Notes under the pieces: model-generated
What the model saw: the letters and a program-made list of their open reading frames with translations, nothing else
Database searches by the model: none
What the model was told of the DNA's origin: nothing
Shown here: piece by piece, positions 7,363 to 15,982 of the stretch
Layout: each line of letters opens with the position of its first letter
Numbering within the stretch: position 1 is the stretch's first letter
Made by a program: the position numbers and the translations under genes
NCBI GenBank assembly: GCA_049889535.1
Contig: JBMHDF010000018.1
Coordinates: 124,001-188,000, forward strand
Source: JAYQKL01 sp049889535
GTDB lineage: Bacteria > Pseudomonadota > Alphaproteobacteria > RS24
Direction of reading: 5' to 3'
Length of the DNA: 64,000 bases

Positions 7363-8504
7363 GTGAAGTAGGTATTATTGGCATTGGAATTCACCCATTT
7401 GGTCGCACGCCAGATCGCACAGGCCTTGAACAGGGCGTGTACGCGATTGAGCAGGCTCTGAAAGATGTTGATTTAACATGGCAGGATATGCAGTTTGCTT
7501 TTGGTGGGTCAGATGCTGCTGGTAATGCTGATACAATGGTCAGCAAATTAGGCCTGACAGGTTTGCAATTTATCAATGTGAAAAACGGCTGCGCAACTGG
7601 TGGTTCATCTCTTTATGCGGCGTCAACGGCGATTAAGTCGGGAGAATATGATATTGGCCTTGCGGTTGGTTTTGATAAGCACCCGCGCGGTGCTTTTGAC
7701 CCAATGCCTGCCGAATGGGGGCTGCCAGAATGGTATGGCGAGCAGGGTTATATGCTCACAACCCAGTTTTTTGCCATGAAAATCAAGCGCTATATGCATG
7801 ATTATGGCATTAGCGAGACAAGCCTCGGGCGCGTCGCTGAAAAGTCTTTTATCAATGCTGAGTACAATGAAAATGCTTGGCGTCGGGAGCCAATTGCGCT
7901 TGAAGAAATTATGAATAGCCCGATGATTAGCGACCCATTGCGCAAATATATGTTTTGCTCCCCCGCAGAGGGCGCGGTGGCTCTTATTCTGGCCAATCGT
8001 AAAAAAGCAGAAGAAATCGGCGCGCCGTTTATTCGGCTTGACGCGGCGGTAATGCGCACGCGCCCACCGCAATCTTTTGAAGTTTTTGCTCCGGCTATTG
8101 ATAATGAAATTTCAGGAACCGCGACACAGCTTGCCGCCAAAGCCGCATTTGAAAAAGCTGGCATTGGGCCAGAAGATATTGACATTGCACAACTTCAAGA
8201 TACAGAGTCTGGTGCAGAAATTATGCATATGGCAGAAAATGGTTTTTGTGAACACGGGGAACAAGAGAAGATGCTTGAAAACGGCGAAACACAAATCAAT
8301 GGGCGCTTACCAGTGAACACTGATGGCGGGTGCATTGCAAATGGCGAGCCAATTGGGGCCTCGGGTTTAAGACAGGTTTATGAAAATGTCCTGCAACTTC
8401 GAGGTAATGCAGGTTTAAGACAAGTGCAAAACAATCCGCGCTTGGCTTATACGCATGTCTATGGCGCGCCTGGTGTATCAGCGGTCACAATTTTGAGCAA
8501 ATAA
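7359..8504 (+). CDS. Thiolase-superfamily protein (SCP-x/Ltp2-like), His of the HPxGA motif replaced
   Basis: 381-residue thiolase-fold protein that should cleave or form C-C bonds on CoA esters. The nucleophile region VKNGCATGGSS has Cys78. In the C-terminal motif, normally GHPxGASG, the sequence is NGEPIGASG, with Glu330 in place of the catalytic His, and the second catalytic Cys loop is not evident (THVYGAPGVSAV). This makes a normal thiolase reaction doubtful and favours a retro-aldol or accessory role, as in Ltp2-type enzymes that work with DUF35 partners. AAAGGAGG precedes the ATG at 7359, and the gene overlaps its OB-fold partner by 4 bp. The substrate is unknown. Confidence 0.85.
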   Translation: MSEVGIIGIGIHPFGRTPDRTGLEQGVYAIEQALKDVDLTWQDMQFAFGGSDAAGNADTMVSKLGLTGLQFINVKNGCATGGSSLYAASTAIKSGEYDIGLAVGFDKHPRGAFDPMPAEWGLPEWYGEQGYMLTTQFFAMKIKRYMHDYGISETSLGRVAEKSFINAEYNENAWRREPIALEEIMNSPMISDPLRKYMFCSPAEGAVALILANRKKAEEIGAPFIRLDAAVMRTRPPQSFEVFAPAIDNEISGTATQLAAKAAFEKAGIGPEDIDIAQLQDTESGAEIMHMAENGFCEHGEQEKMLENGETQINGRLPVNTDGGCIANGEPIGASGLRQVYENVLQLRGNAGLRQVQNNPRLAYTHVYGAPGVSAVTILSK

Positions 8505-8534
8505 TTAGGCAAATAGCTAGTTTTTAGGGTTTTA

Positions 8535-8564
8535 CCGTTATCTAATATCATGTTTAGATAACGG
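8535..8564. promoter_or_regulatory. 11-8-11 perfect inverted repeat upstream of E1alpha
   Basis: The arms CCGTTATCTAA and TTAGATAACGG are exact complements separated by 8 nt, and the element ends 19 bp before the E1alpha start codon. No T tract follows, so a transcription terminator is unlikely. An operator or an mRNA hairpin near the ribosome-binding site (GGAGG at 8572-8576) fits better. Confidence 0.6.
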
Positions 8565-8583
8565 ATATTGTGGAGGAAAATAA

Positions 8584-9561
8584 ATGCAGATTAGCTCAGA
8601 TACTTTGAAAGAAGCCTATCGGCAGATGAATAATATTCGGAAGTTTGAAGACCAACTTCATGAAGAAATTAAAACAGGTGAGGTTGCGGGTTTTACGCAC
8701 CTTTACGCTGGACAGGAAGCTGTTGCGGTTGGGGTGTGTATTAACCTTGACCATAATGACAAAATCGCCTCAACCCATCGCGGGCACGGACATTGCATCG
8801 CAAAGGGGTGTGATATTGATGGCATGATGAAGGAAATTTATGGCCGCGCTGATGGTTTGTGCAAGGGCAAAGGTGGGTCCATGCATATTGCTGATATTGA
8901 TAAAGGCATGTTGGGTGCGAATGGCATTGTTGGCGGCGGACCGCCAATTGTTGTCGGGGCTGCACTGTCAGCTAAAATGCATAAAGACGGGCGCGTGGCG
9001 ATTGCCTTTTCTGGTGATGGCGCGTGTAATCAGGGCACCACTTTTGAAGCTATGAATATGGCCGTTGTCACCCAAGCCCCAGCTATTTTTATTTTTGAAA
9101 ACAATCATTACTCTGAACATACTGGCGTTGATTATGCGGTTGGCACAGCGGGCGATATTGCCAGCCGCGCCGAAGCTTTTGGCATGAAAGTCTGGCGTGG
9201 CAATGGGTGTAATTTCTTTGAAGTCTATGAAATCATGGGCGAAGTGCTTGACTATGTGCGCGCTGGCAATGGCCCTGCGGCAGTGGAGTTTGATACAGAG
9301 CGGTTTTATGGCCACTTTGAAGGCGACCCACAAAACTATCGCGGCGAAGGAGAGCTAGATCGCATTCGTAAAGAGCGCGACTGCCTGACCCATTTCCGCG
9401 CGCATGCAATCAAGGAAAAGCTTTTGAGCAAAAAAGACCTTGATGCAATTGAAAAAGAAACAGATGAAACCATCGCGAATGCTGTTAAAGCTGCAAAGGC
9501 CGCACCTGCTCCGACTGCAGAAGATGTTCTCAGCGATGTTTATATTGATTATCTTTCATAG
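8584..9561 (+). CDS. 2-oxo acid dehydrogenase E1 component, alpha subunit
   Basis: 325-residue thiamine-diphosphate subunit of a heterotetrameric E1 (pyruvate or acetoin dehydrogenase type). The ThDP/Mg motif starts at GDGACNQGTTFEAMNMA and ends with FIFENN. The lead-in HRGHGHCIAKG and GKGGSMHIAD are typical of AcoA/PdhA proteins, and the short length suits AcoA-like members. The start ATG at 8584 follows GGAGG. Together with the E1beta and E2 genes that follow it would oxidatively decarboxylate a 2-oxo acid (or cleave acetoin) to an acyl-CoA. In this setting a substrate from the degradation pathway is as likely as pyruvate. Confidence 0.93.
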   Translation: MQISSDTLKEAYRQMNNIRKFEDQLHEEIKTGEVAGFTHLYAGQEAVAVGVCINLDHNDKIASTHRGHGHCIAKGCDIDGMMKEIYGRADGLCKGKGGSMHIADIDKGMLGANGIVGGGPPIVVGAALSAKMHKDGRVAIAFSGDGACNQGTTFEAMNMAVVTQAPAIFIFENNHYSEHTGVDYAVGTAGDIASRAEAFGMKVWRGNGCNFFEVYEIMGEVLDYVRAGNGPAAVEFDTERFYGHFEGDPQNYRGEGELDRIRKERDCLTHFRAHAIKEKLLSKKDLDAIEKETDETIANAVKAAKAAPAPTAEDVLSDVYIDYLS

Positions 9562-9570
9562 GAAAAACCG

Positions 9571-10581
9571 ATGGCTACAATGATGTTGCGCGAAGCGCTA
9601 TTGAATACAATTAGAGAAGAAATGGAACGCGATGAAAATGTCGTGGTTCTTGGTGAAGATGTTGTTGGCGGTATGGGAACTGCTGGCGGGCCTGAGGCGA
9701 TTGGTGGCATTTGGTCAACCTCAACAGGCCTATGGGATCAATTCGGCCCAGAGCGCGTTATTGATACACCGATTTCTGAGAGTGCCATTATTGGTGCGGC
9801 AGGCGGGCTTGGCCTGACTGGTAAACGCCCAATCGCTGAAATTATGTTTGCTGACTTTTTGGGCGTCTGCATGGACCAAATTTGGAACCAAATCGCCAAA
9901 TTCCGCTATATGTTTGGCGGTAAAAGCGAGTGTCCAGCCATTATTCGTATGGTTTATGGCGCAGGTCTTAACGCTGCGGCACAGCACAGCCAGTCGCCGC
10001 ATGGTATTTTAACGGGTATGCCTGGTCTGAAGGTTGTGATGCCAACAACACCAGCTGATGCAAAAGGTTTGCTGACTACGGCTATTCGTGAAAATGACCC
10101 AGTGATTTTTCTTGAGCATAAAGCGCTTTATGCGGAAAAAGGTGAAGTGCCGGATGGGGAATATATGATTCCATTTGGCCATGCCCGCCTCGCGCGTGCT
10201 GGCGAAGATGTCACCATTGTGGCGTCAGGTCTGATGGTAAAATTCTCTGAAAAAGCGGCCGACAAGCTGGCTGAAAAAGGCATTGGTTGTGATGTGATTG
10301 ATTTGCGCACAACCAGCCCAATTGACGAAGAAACTATTTTGGACTCTGTTGAGAATACAGGCCGTCTGGTGGTGGTTGATGAAGCGCCGCCAAGATGTTC
10401 TTTGGCAACAGATATTGTTTCAATGGTTACCAATAAAGCCTATGCAAGCTTAGTCGCACCACCTGAAACTGTAACAGCACCGCACACACCGATTCCGTTT
10501 GCGCGTGAATTGGAGCGGGCTTATTTGCCATCACCTGATAAAATTGCCGCCGCTGTTGAGCGAACATTGGCATGGAAATAA
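9571..10581 (+). CDS. 2-oxo acid dehydrogenase E1 component, beta subunit
   Basis: 336-residue transketolase-like beta subunit that pairs with the preceding alpha subunit. Support comes from the opening MLREALLNTIREEMERDENV, the VLGEDV motif, the RVIDTPISESAIIGAAGGLG segment, and QSPHGILTGMPGLKVVMP, which is highly typical of PdhB/AcoB. The C-terminal transketolase domain includes VDEAPPRCSLATDI. It begins 9 bp after the alpha-subunit stop and ends 48 bp before E2, so all three form one operon. Specificity (pyruvate, acetoin, branched chain or other) cannot be set from the sequence. Confidence 0.93.
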   Translation: MATMMLREALLNTIREEMERDENVVVLGEDVVGGMGTAGGPEAIGGIWSTSTGLWDQFGPERVIDTPISESAIIGAAGGLGLTGKRPIAEIMFADFLGVCMDQIWNQIAKFRYMFGGKSECPAIIRMVYGAGLNAAAQHSQSPHGILTGMPGLKVVMPTTPADAKGLLTTAIRENDPVIFLEHKALYAEKGEVPDGEYMIPFGHARLARAGEDVTIVASGLMVKFSEKAADKLAEKGIGCDVIDLRTTSPIDEETILDSVENTGRLVVVDEAPPRCSLATDIVSMVTNKAYASLVAPPETVTAPHTPIPFARELERAYLPSPDKIAAAVERTLAWK

Positions 10582-10629
10582 TGGTAAATAGGTAACTAGC
10601 TGGAAAATAAGCAATAAGGACAAGTCGTC

Positions 10630-12075
10630 ATGAGTAAAATTAAAGCTTTCACAATGCCAAAATGGGGCATTGAAATGCAAGAAGGCACAATAAGTGAATG
10701 GGTTGTGCAGGAAGGCAAGCCTTTCAAGAAAGGTGACATTATTGCTTTGATTGAGACTGATAAAATCTCAAATGAAGTCGAAGCAGATAATGATGGTGTG
10801 CTGCGTAAAATTGTCAGCCCGGCTGGCGAGGTGCAACCCGTTGGCACATTACTGGGTGTGTTTGCCGATGAGGCAACGCCTGAAGACGAAATAACAGCTT
10901 TTGTCGATAATTTCAAAAAAGCCGACACAAGCACCGCACTTGGCGCAGGCACTGGCAAAGATGAAAGCGCAGAAAGCAAAGCCCCATCTCAACCCCCTGC
11001 CCCAGCCGCATCAGAAGTGAAACAGCATGTTCCATCAGATAATCTGAACATATCCCCAAAGGCACGCGAATATGCCATTTCACAAAATATTGATACCAAC
11101 ACGATTACAGGTAGCGGACGCGGTGGGCGTATCACTTATCAAGATGTATATCAGGCCAGCCGCCCTGAAAAAACGGTCAATCTGAAAGGCGCCTTGGAAA
11201 CACCCGCAGATGATGAATCGATTTTTGCCTCACCATTGGCGCGCCGTATCGCAAACCAAAATGGCATTGATTTAACTAAAGTGACCGGAACAGGCGCGCG
11301 CGGGCGTATTCGCAAAGCTGATGTGCTGGCCTTATTGCCAGAAGCCAGCACAGGCGGCAGCGCGATGGCACAAACGCCTGTATCGGTGAATAACACACCA
11401 CAAATTGAGGAAATGGATAAAATCCGCAAAGTGATTGCCCGTCGTTTGACTGAGTCAAAGGCAACCATTCCCCATTTTTATCTGCGCGCATCCATCGCAA
11501 TGGATAATCTAATCGCCTTACGCAAAACCGCTAATCTCGTCATGGGTAAAAAAGCCTCTATCAATGATTATTTGGTAAAAGCGGTTGGTCTGGCACTGGT
11601 GAAGCACAAAGATGTTAATGTGCAAGTTCATGGCGATGCCATTCACCATTTCCCACATGCTGATATTTCGATTGCGATTGCCTCTGATAAAGGTCTGATT
11701 ACGCCGATTGTGCGCGGCGCAGACGCCCAGCCCGTTCATGTCATTGCCGATATGACAAAAGCGCTGATTGAGAAGGCGAATAATGGCAAAATTTCCTTCG
11801 AAGATTTAGAAGGCGGCACTATCACTATTTCTAATTTGGGCATGTTTGGCATTGACCAATTTGACGCCATCATCAACCCACCTCAGGGGTCTATTTTGGC
11901 GATTGGTGGTATCACAAAACAATGCGTCGAAAGCGATGATGGTATGGTTGGCTTTGAAAGCCGTATGGAAATTTCTATGTCCTGTGACCACCGCGCTATT
12001 GACGGGGCCGCCGGCGCCAAATTTATGGCCAGCTTGAAAGAAATACTGGAAAGCCCGGAAATGTTATTTGAATAG
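10630..12075 (+). CDS. 2-oxo acid dehydrogenase E2 (dihydrolipoamide acyltransferase) with two E3-binding domains
   Basis: 481-residue E2. Residues 1-76 are a lipoyl domain with the modifiable Lys45 in IETDKISNEV. A Pro/Ala linker follows. Two peripheral-subunit-binding domains are visible: residues about 141-173 (ISPKAREYA to GRITYQDV) and about 200-232 (ASPLARRIA to GRIRKADV). The catalytic domain covers about 260-481 and carries the active-site motif SCDHRAIDG. One such binding domain is usual, so the tandem pair is odd. The E3 is probably the lpdA gene at 1-1163. A strong terminator follows 12 bp after the stop. Confidence 0.93.
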   Translation: MSKIKAFTMPKWGIEMQEGTISEWVVQEGKPFKKGDIIALIETDKISNEVEADNDGVLRKIVSPAGEVQPVGTLLGVFADEATPEDEITAFVDNFKKADTSTALGAGTGKDESAESKAPSQPPAPAASEVKQHVPSDNLNISPKAREYAISQNIDTNTITGSGRGGRITYQDVYQASRPEKTVNLKGALETPADDESIFASPLARRIANQNGIDLTKVTGTGARGRIRKADVLALLPEASTGGSAMAQTPVSVNNTPQIEEMDKIRKVIARRLTESKATIPHFYLRASIAMDNLIALRKTANLVMGKKASINDYLVKAVGLALVKHKDVNVQVHGDAIHHFPHADISIAIASDKGLITPIVRGADAQPVHVIADMTKALIEKANNGKISFEDLEGGTITISNLGMFGIDQFDAIINPPQGSILAIGGITKQCVESDDGMVGFESRMEISMSCDHRAIDGAAGAKFMASLKEILESPEMLFE

Positions 12076-12087
12076 AAAAAAGAAAAG

Positions 12088-12112
12088 CGGGCAGAATTCT
12101 GCCCGTTTTTTT
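12088..12112 (+). terminator. Rho-independent terminator after the E1/E2 operon
   Basis: A 7-bp GC-rich stem CGGGCAG/CTGCCCG with loop AATT is followed by seven T. An A-rich run lies on the 5' side, so it could also terminate the convergent NTF2-like gene on the minus strand. Confidence 0.9.
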
Positions 12113-12136
12113 GCTCGCTAAATTTACCTGAAAATT

Positions 12137-12508
12137 TTAGGCGCAGTTTGCTTTGACATTATCCGCATTGAAATAATAAGGGCGGATTTCGCATAATTTA
12201 CCATCACGGAAAAGAAACATTTCCAAAAGTTGAATGGGCGGACCATCAAGCTCCATTTCTACAAGCACAACGCCGCAGTCCTCACCAACCATTAAATGAC
12301 TATGTGATAAGCCTTTAATGCTCATCATAGACATAACTTTGGCATATAAATCGCGTAACGCCGTTTTACCCTCATAAACCCCGCCAAATGGCAAGTTATC
12401 TGCTTCGGTAATTTTAAAATCATCTGTCATCATGGCTTCACATGTTTCAAAATCACCAGCTCCTGAAGCCGCGTAAAGCTTATCAATCATTGCAGGAATA
12501 TCAGTCAT
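12137..12508 (-). CDS. NTF2-like/SnoaL-family protein
   Basis: 123-residue small protein of the NTF2-like (SnoaL) cone fold, recognised from the pattern MIDKLYAASGAGDFETCEAM, FKITEADNLPFGGVYEGKTA and the late MFLFRDGKLCEIRPYYFN. These proteins act as isomerases, hydratases, cyclases or epoxide hydrolases in catabolic and biosynthetic clusters, or merely bind ligands. GAGGAG precedes the ATG at 12508. It is alone on the minus strand, convergent with the E2 operon and divergent from the ABM protein gene at 12648. Reaction unknown. Confidence 0.8.
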   Translation of the reverse strand: MTDIPAMIDKLYAASGAGDFETCEAMMTDDFKITEADNLPFGGVYEGKTALRDLYAKVMSMMSIKGLSHSHLMVGEDCGVVLVEMELDGPPIQLLEMFLFRDGKLCEIRPYYFNADNVKANCA

Positions 12509-12647
12509 AGTATCTCCTCATACCACCATATTTATACCCATACGATATAGCTGATAAAAAGAGAATAAACTCGTAATAATGTTAGTCACAAAGATAAAAT
12601 TTTCTGACAATATAGATATCTCATATGCACTCACAAAAGGATAGAAA

Positions 12648-12950
12648 ATGATTTTTGTCGCTGGAACAATGATGATGAACCCCGCTATTATTGACGAGTT
12701 CGAAACACGTGTCGCGGAAATGCAAGATCAGGTCAGAGCTGAAAATGGTTGCTTGCATTATTCACTCCTGGTCGAAGATAAAGCCGCTGGCAAAGTGAAT
12801 GTCATGGAAATTTGGGAAGATGATGACGCGCTTGGCGTTCATTTTACCCAGCCCTGGATTGGCTCTTTTTTTGAACGCTTTAGTCCAGAAATGCTGGACT
12901 CGACTGTTCAAATTTATGATATTAGCGGCACACGCCCACTGCCTATTTAG
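12648..12950 (+). CDS. Antibiotic biosynthesis monooxygenase (ABM) domain protein
   Basis: 100-residue single-domain protein of the dimeric alpha/beta-barrel (ABM/YgiN) type, with FETRVAEMQDQVRAENGCLH, the central YSLLVEDKAAGKVNVMEIWE and a late HFTQPWIGSFFERF. Family members act as cofactor-free quinol monooxygenases or have unknown roles in aromatic catabolism. AAAGGA precedes the ATG. The stop codon lies inside the first copy of a 13-bp tandem duplication. The next gene on the strand is an acyl-CoA dehydrogenase 54 bp away. Two more proteins of the same fold are encoded at 35119 and 35435. Confidence 0.85.
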   Translation: MIFVAGTMMMNPAIIDEFETRVAEMQDQVRAENGCLHYSLLVEDKAAGKVNVMEIWEDDDALGVHFTQPWIGSFFERFSPEMLDSTVQIYDISGTRPLPI

Positions 12951-12966
12951 TTTGCCTATTTAGTTT
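12941..12966 (+). repeat. 13-bp tandem duplication across the end of the ABM gene
   Basis: The unit GCCTATTTAGTTT occurs twice in a row. The first copy holds the last codons and the TAG stop of the ABM gene; the second is untranslated. It looks like a replication-slippage duplication. Confidence 0.8.
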
Positions 12967-13004
12967 GGCAGCGCATCACCCTAGACCCAATTGAGAGGTA
13001 AAAC

Positions 13005-14180
13005 ATGGCTTCCTCGACTATTCGTCCGGAAATTTTTGCAAAAGCAGAGCGTATCGAAAAATTCATACGCGATAAAATTATTCCCTATGAAACCGACCCG
13101 CGTTGCGAAGCGCATGGACCAACCGATGAATTGGTGCAAGAAATGCGCGACCTCGCGCGCGCAGAGGGTTTGTTGACCCCGCATATTGAAGCAGACCACC
13201 AGCATGTTTCGCATCGTGAAACAGCTTTATTGTTGAAAATATCTGGTCTATCCACACTTGGCCCGCTCGCCCTTAATGTGATGGCACCCGATGAGGGCAA
13301 TATTTACCTACTTGGCAAAGTGGCGACGCCTGAGCAAAAAGAAAAATATCTCGACCCCATGATAGCGGGCATTAAGCGCTCGGCCTTTTTCATGACCGAA
13401 CCAGCCAGTATGGGCGGGGCGGGTTCTGACCCATCTTTGCTAATGACAACCGCAGTTCAAGATGGCAATCATTGGGTGATAAATGGTCACAAAGCATATA
13501 TCACCGGTGCTGACGGGGCTGGTGTGGGTATTATCATGGCCAAAACCGAAGATGGCGCCAGCCTGTTTATGACCGAACTGCCCCACCCTGCGGTCAAAAT
13601 TGAACGGGTGTTAGACACGATTGACAGCTCCATGCCAGGCGGGCATAGCGTTGTGCAGATAGATAATTTGCGGGTGCCGGCCAGTGATATGCTTGGCCAA
13701 AGTGGGGACGGGTTTAAACTTGCGCAAATCAGGCTCGCGCCAGCGCGGCTAACACATTGTATGCGCTGGCTTGGAAGCTGTATCCGCGCTCAAGAAATCG
13801 CGACAGACTATGCCTGCACACGCGAAGCATTTGGAAAAAAACTTATCGACCATGAAGGCGTTGGGTTTATGCTGGCTGAAAACCAGATTGATATTAAACA
13901 AGCCGAATTGATGATTGATTGGTGCGCTGATGTGCTGGACACAGGCGCGCTAGGAACCAGCGAAAGCTCAATGGCCAAAGTCGCTGTCTCGGAAGCTTTG
14001 TTTCGCATTGCTGATAAATGCGTTCAGGTGATGGGCGGCACAGGCGTCAGCGGTGATACACCAGTAGAACAAATTTTTCGCGAAGTGCGCGCATTCCGCA
14101 TTTATGACGGCCCAACAGAGGTTCATAAATGGTCTTTGGCGAAGAAAATCAAACGCAAGACACTTAATCCAGAAGGTTAA
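13005..14180 (+). CDS. Acyl-CoA dehydrogenase family protein
   Basis: 391-residue FAD-dependent acyl-CoA dehydrogenase, introducing a 2,3-double bond into a CoA ester. The flavin/substrate motif is FFMTEPASMGGAGSDPS, and the C-terminal end (GTGVSGDTPVEQIFREVRAF then RIYDGPTEVHKWSLAKKI) places it near the ACAD10/11-like or FadE groups acting on unusual or branched substrates. GAGAGG precedes the ATG. It is followed 2 bp later by an MDR reductase in the same operon. The electron acceptor (ETF) genes are not in the window. Confidence 0.9.
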   Translation: MASSTIRPEIFAKAERIEKFIRDKIIPYETDPRCEAHGPTDELVQEMRDLARAEGLLTPHIEADHQHVSHRETALLLKISGLSTLGPLALNVMAPDEGNIYLLGKVATPEQKEKYLDPMIAGIKRSAFFMTEPASMGGAGSDPSLLMTTAVQDGNHWVINGHKAYITGADGAGVGIIMAKTEDGASLFMTELPHPAVKIERVLDTIDSSMPGGHSVVQIDNLRVPASDMLGQSGDGFKLAQIRLAPARLTHCMRWLGSCIRAQEIATDYACTREAFGKKLIDHEGVGFMLAENQIDIKQAELMIDWCADVLDTGALGTSESSMAKVAVSEALFRIADKCVQVMGGTGVSGDTPVEQIFREVRAFRIYDGPTEVHKWSLAKKIKRKTLNPEG

Positions 14181-14182
14181 CA

Positions 14183-15187
14183 ATGACAGAAAATAGATTT
14201 TGGCGCTTTGACGCTTATCCCGACGGAACCGATTTTGAGCAAGCGCTTTCATTGCAAACCGTCGCCCTGCCAGAGCCGCAAGACGGCGAAGTGATTATCC
14301 GCAATAAAATGCTGTCGCTTGACGCAGGGACACGCATGTGGATTACGGGACGAGAGGATGGCTATCAACCGCCGCTGCCACTCAACACGCCAATGGTTGG
14401 TTTGGGTATTGGTGAGGTGATTGCATCGCGCCATGCTGATGTTCAAGTCGGCGATACAGTGCGCGCTTTTGGCCAATGGGCCGATTATTCTGTCGTCACA
14501 CCCGAAATGTCTGATTTGCGCGTTCTTGACACCAGCGTTGATGATTTACGCCAATATTTTGGCGTCTTAGGCATGAATGGCTGGACCGCGCTTTGGGGAA
14601 TACAAGAAACCGGTCAGGCTAAACCAGGTGAGAAAGTCTTAATCTCAGCAGCAGCGGGCAGCACTGGTATCCTCGCCTGCCAAATCGCGAAGCTGATGGG
14701 CTGCGAGGTTTATGCAACGGCGGGCGGACAAGATAAATGCCGCTATTTAGAACAAGAATTTGGGGTCACAAAAGCCTTTGACTATAAATCAGATGACCTA
14801 GCGGCTGAATTTGCCAAAATTGAAAATGGGTTTGATGTTTATTTTGATAATGTCGGTGGCCCGCAACTTGATATTGTGCTGCAAAATATGGCGCTTTATG
14901 GCCGTATTGCTTTATGTGGACTGGTTGCCGAATATGCCGATGCGGCGGGCACGCATAAATTGGCGCAATATGACAAAATCCTGATGAAACGGCTGAGCGT
15001 GATTGGCTTTTTCTCACCTGATTTTGCCGATCAGGGAGACCGTCTGACAAAGACACTGCGCGCGTGGTATGACGATGGCCAGCTTTCCATGCCCTTTGAT
15101 GAAACGCAAGGGCTGGAAAATATGCTGACCGCTTATCGCAAACTGTTTACCGGTGGTAATATCGGCAAAACAATCGTCCTACTTTAG
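14183..15187 (+). CDS. MDR-family NADP-dependent oxidoreductase (CurA/PTGR-like)
   Basis: 334-residue zinc-independent medium-chain reductase. The group typically reduces the C=C bond of enones (leukotriene B4 dehydrogenase/CurA group). It has SLDAGTRMWITGRE near residue 50, the nucleotide-binding AAAGSTGILACQIAKLMG, YFDNVGGPQLD and the C-terminal LFTGGNIGKTIVLL. It begins 2 bp after the acyl-CoA dehydrogenase and ends 2 bp before the convergent SDR. The protein encoded at 45543 is a clear paralogue sharing the same N-terminal RxDxYxPPLPL pattern. It likely reduces an alpha,beta-unsaturated ketone in the pathway. Confidence 0.9.
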   Translation: MTENRFWRFDAYPDGTDFEQALSLQTVALPEPQDGEVIIRNKMLSLDAGTRMWITGREDGYQPPLPLNTPMVGLGIGEVIASRHADVQVGDTVRAFGQWADYSVVTPEMSDLRVLDTSVDDLRQYFGVLGMNGWTALWGIQETGQAKPGEKVLISAAAGSTGILACQIAKLMGCEVYATAGGQDKCRYLEQEFGVTKAFDYKSDDLAAEFAKIENGFDVYFDNVGGPQLDIVLQNMALYGRIALCGLVAEYADAAGTHKLAQYDKILMKRLSVIGFFSPDFADQGDRLTKTLRAWYDDGQLSMPFDETQGLENMLTAYRKLFTGGNIGKTIVLL

Positions 15188-15189
15188 GG

Positions 15190-15954
15190 TTAATGCGCTG
15201 TATAGCCACCATCGACCGTGATTTCAGCACCCGTCACATAGCGTGACTCATCTGAAGCCAAGAACAAGGCACAATTTGCGACATCGACAGGCTCGCCAAA
15301 TTCACCCATCGGAATAGCCTGCACAACCGCGTCATAATTTGCCGCGTTTTCTTCAATCGCCTTTTGCTGAATATTGGTCATAATCATGCCCGGATGGATT
15401 GTGTTCACGCGAATTTTATCTGCCGCGGTTTCAACAGCGACGGTTTTAGACATTAACCGCACACCACCCTTTGTCGCACCATAAGCCACACAGCCCGGCA
15501 CACCAACCTGCCCCACAACAGAAGACATATTAATGATTGACCCCTGCGTCTTGCTTTCGCGCATGAGCGCAATGCCATGTTTTGTGCCATAAAACACACC
15601 ATGCATATTCACTTCCATGACTTTCATATAATCTTCAGTGGTTTGTGTATCAATTGTACCCAGCAACGAAATGCCTGCATTATTAACAACAATATCAATA
15701 CGCCCTTGCTCGGCTTTGATTTGGGCAAATATATCTTGCCAACGGCTCTCGTCGCCAACATCTTGCTGCAAGGCCACCGCGCGGCCACCATTGCGCGCAT
15801 TGATTTCCTCAGCAACTTTTTCAACCCCCGCCACATCAACATCGGTGAGATAAACCATCGCTCCCTCTTCAGCAAATCGGTCAGCAATCGCACTGCCTAA
15901 GCCTGGCCGCGACGCGGCGCCCGTGATTAATGCAATTTTATTTTCAAGTCTCAT
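15190..15954 (-). CDS. SDR-family oxidoreductase
   Basis: Classical SDR, 254 residues, with the cofactor loop TGAASRPGLG (two residues longer than usual), NNAGIS, the catalytic Ser in NMSSVVG and YGATK. It ends in VDGGYTAH. AGGAG lies before the ATG at 15954. It follows the MDR gene at 15983-16972 by 28 bp and forms a two-gene minus-strand unit with it. The pairing of an enone reductase and an alcohol dehydrogenase suggests two successive redox steps at one carbonyl, which is inference. It converges with the plus-strand MDR gene with only 2 bp between stops. Confidence 0.9.
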   Translation of the reverse strand: MRLENKIALITGAASRPGLGSAIADRFAEEGAMVYLTDVDVAGVEKVAEEINARNGGRAVALQQDVGDESRWQDIFAQIKAEQGRIDIVVNNAGISLLGTIDTQTTEDYMKVMEVNMHGVFYGTKHGIALMRESKTQGSIINMSSVVGQVGVPGCVAYGATKGGVRLMSKTVAVETAADKIRVNTIHPGMIMTNIQQKAIEENAANYDAVVQAIPMGEFGEPVDVANCALFLASDESRYVTGAEITVDGGYTAH

Positions 15955-15982
15955 CCCTAGTCTCCTTTTTAAGCCCTGATAA

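Noticed and set aside
7623..8072. 149-codon frame opposite the thiolase at 7359
   Set aside because: Shadow of a motif-bearing gene; no ribosome-binding site or domain.
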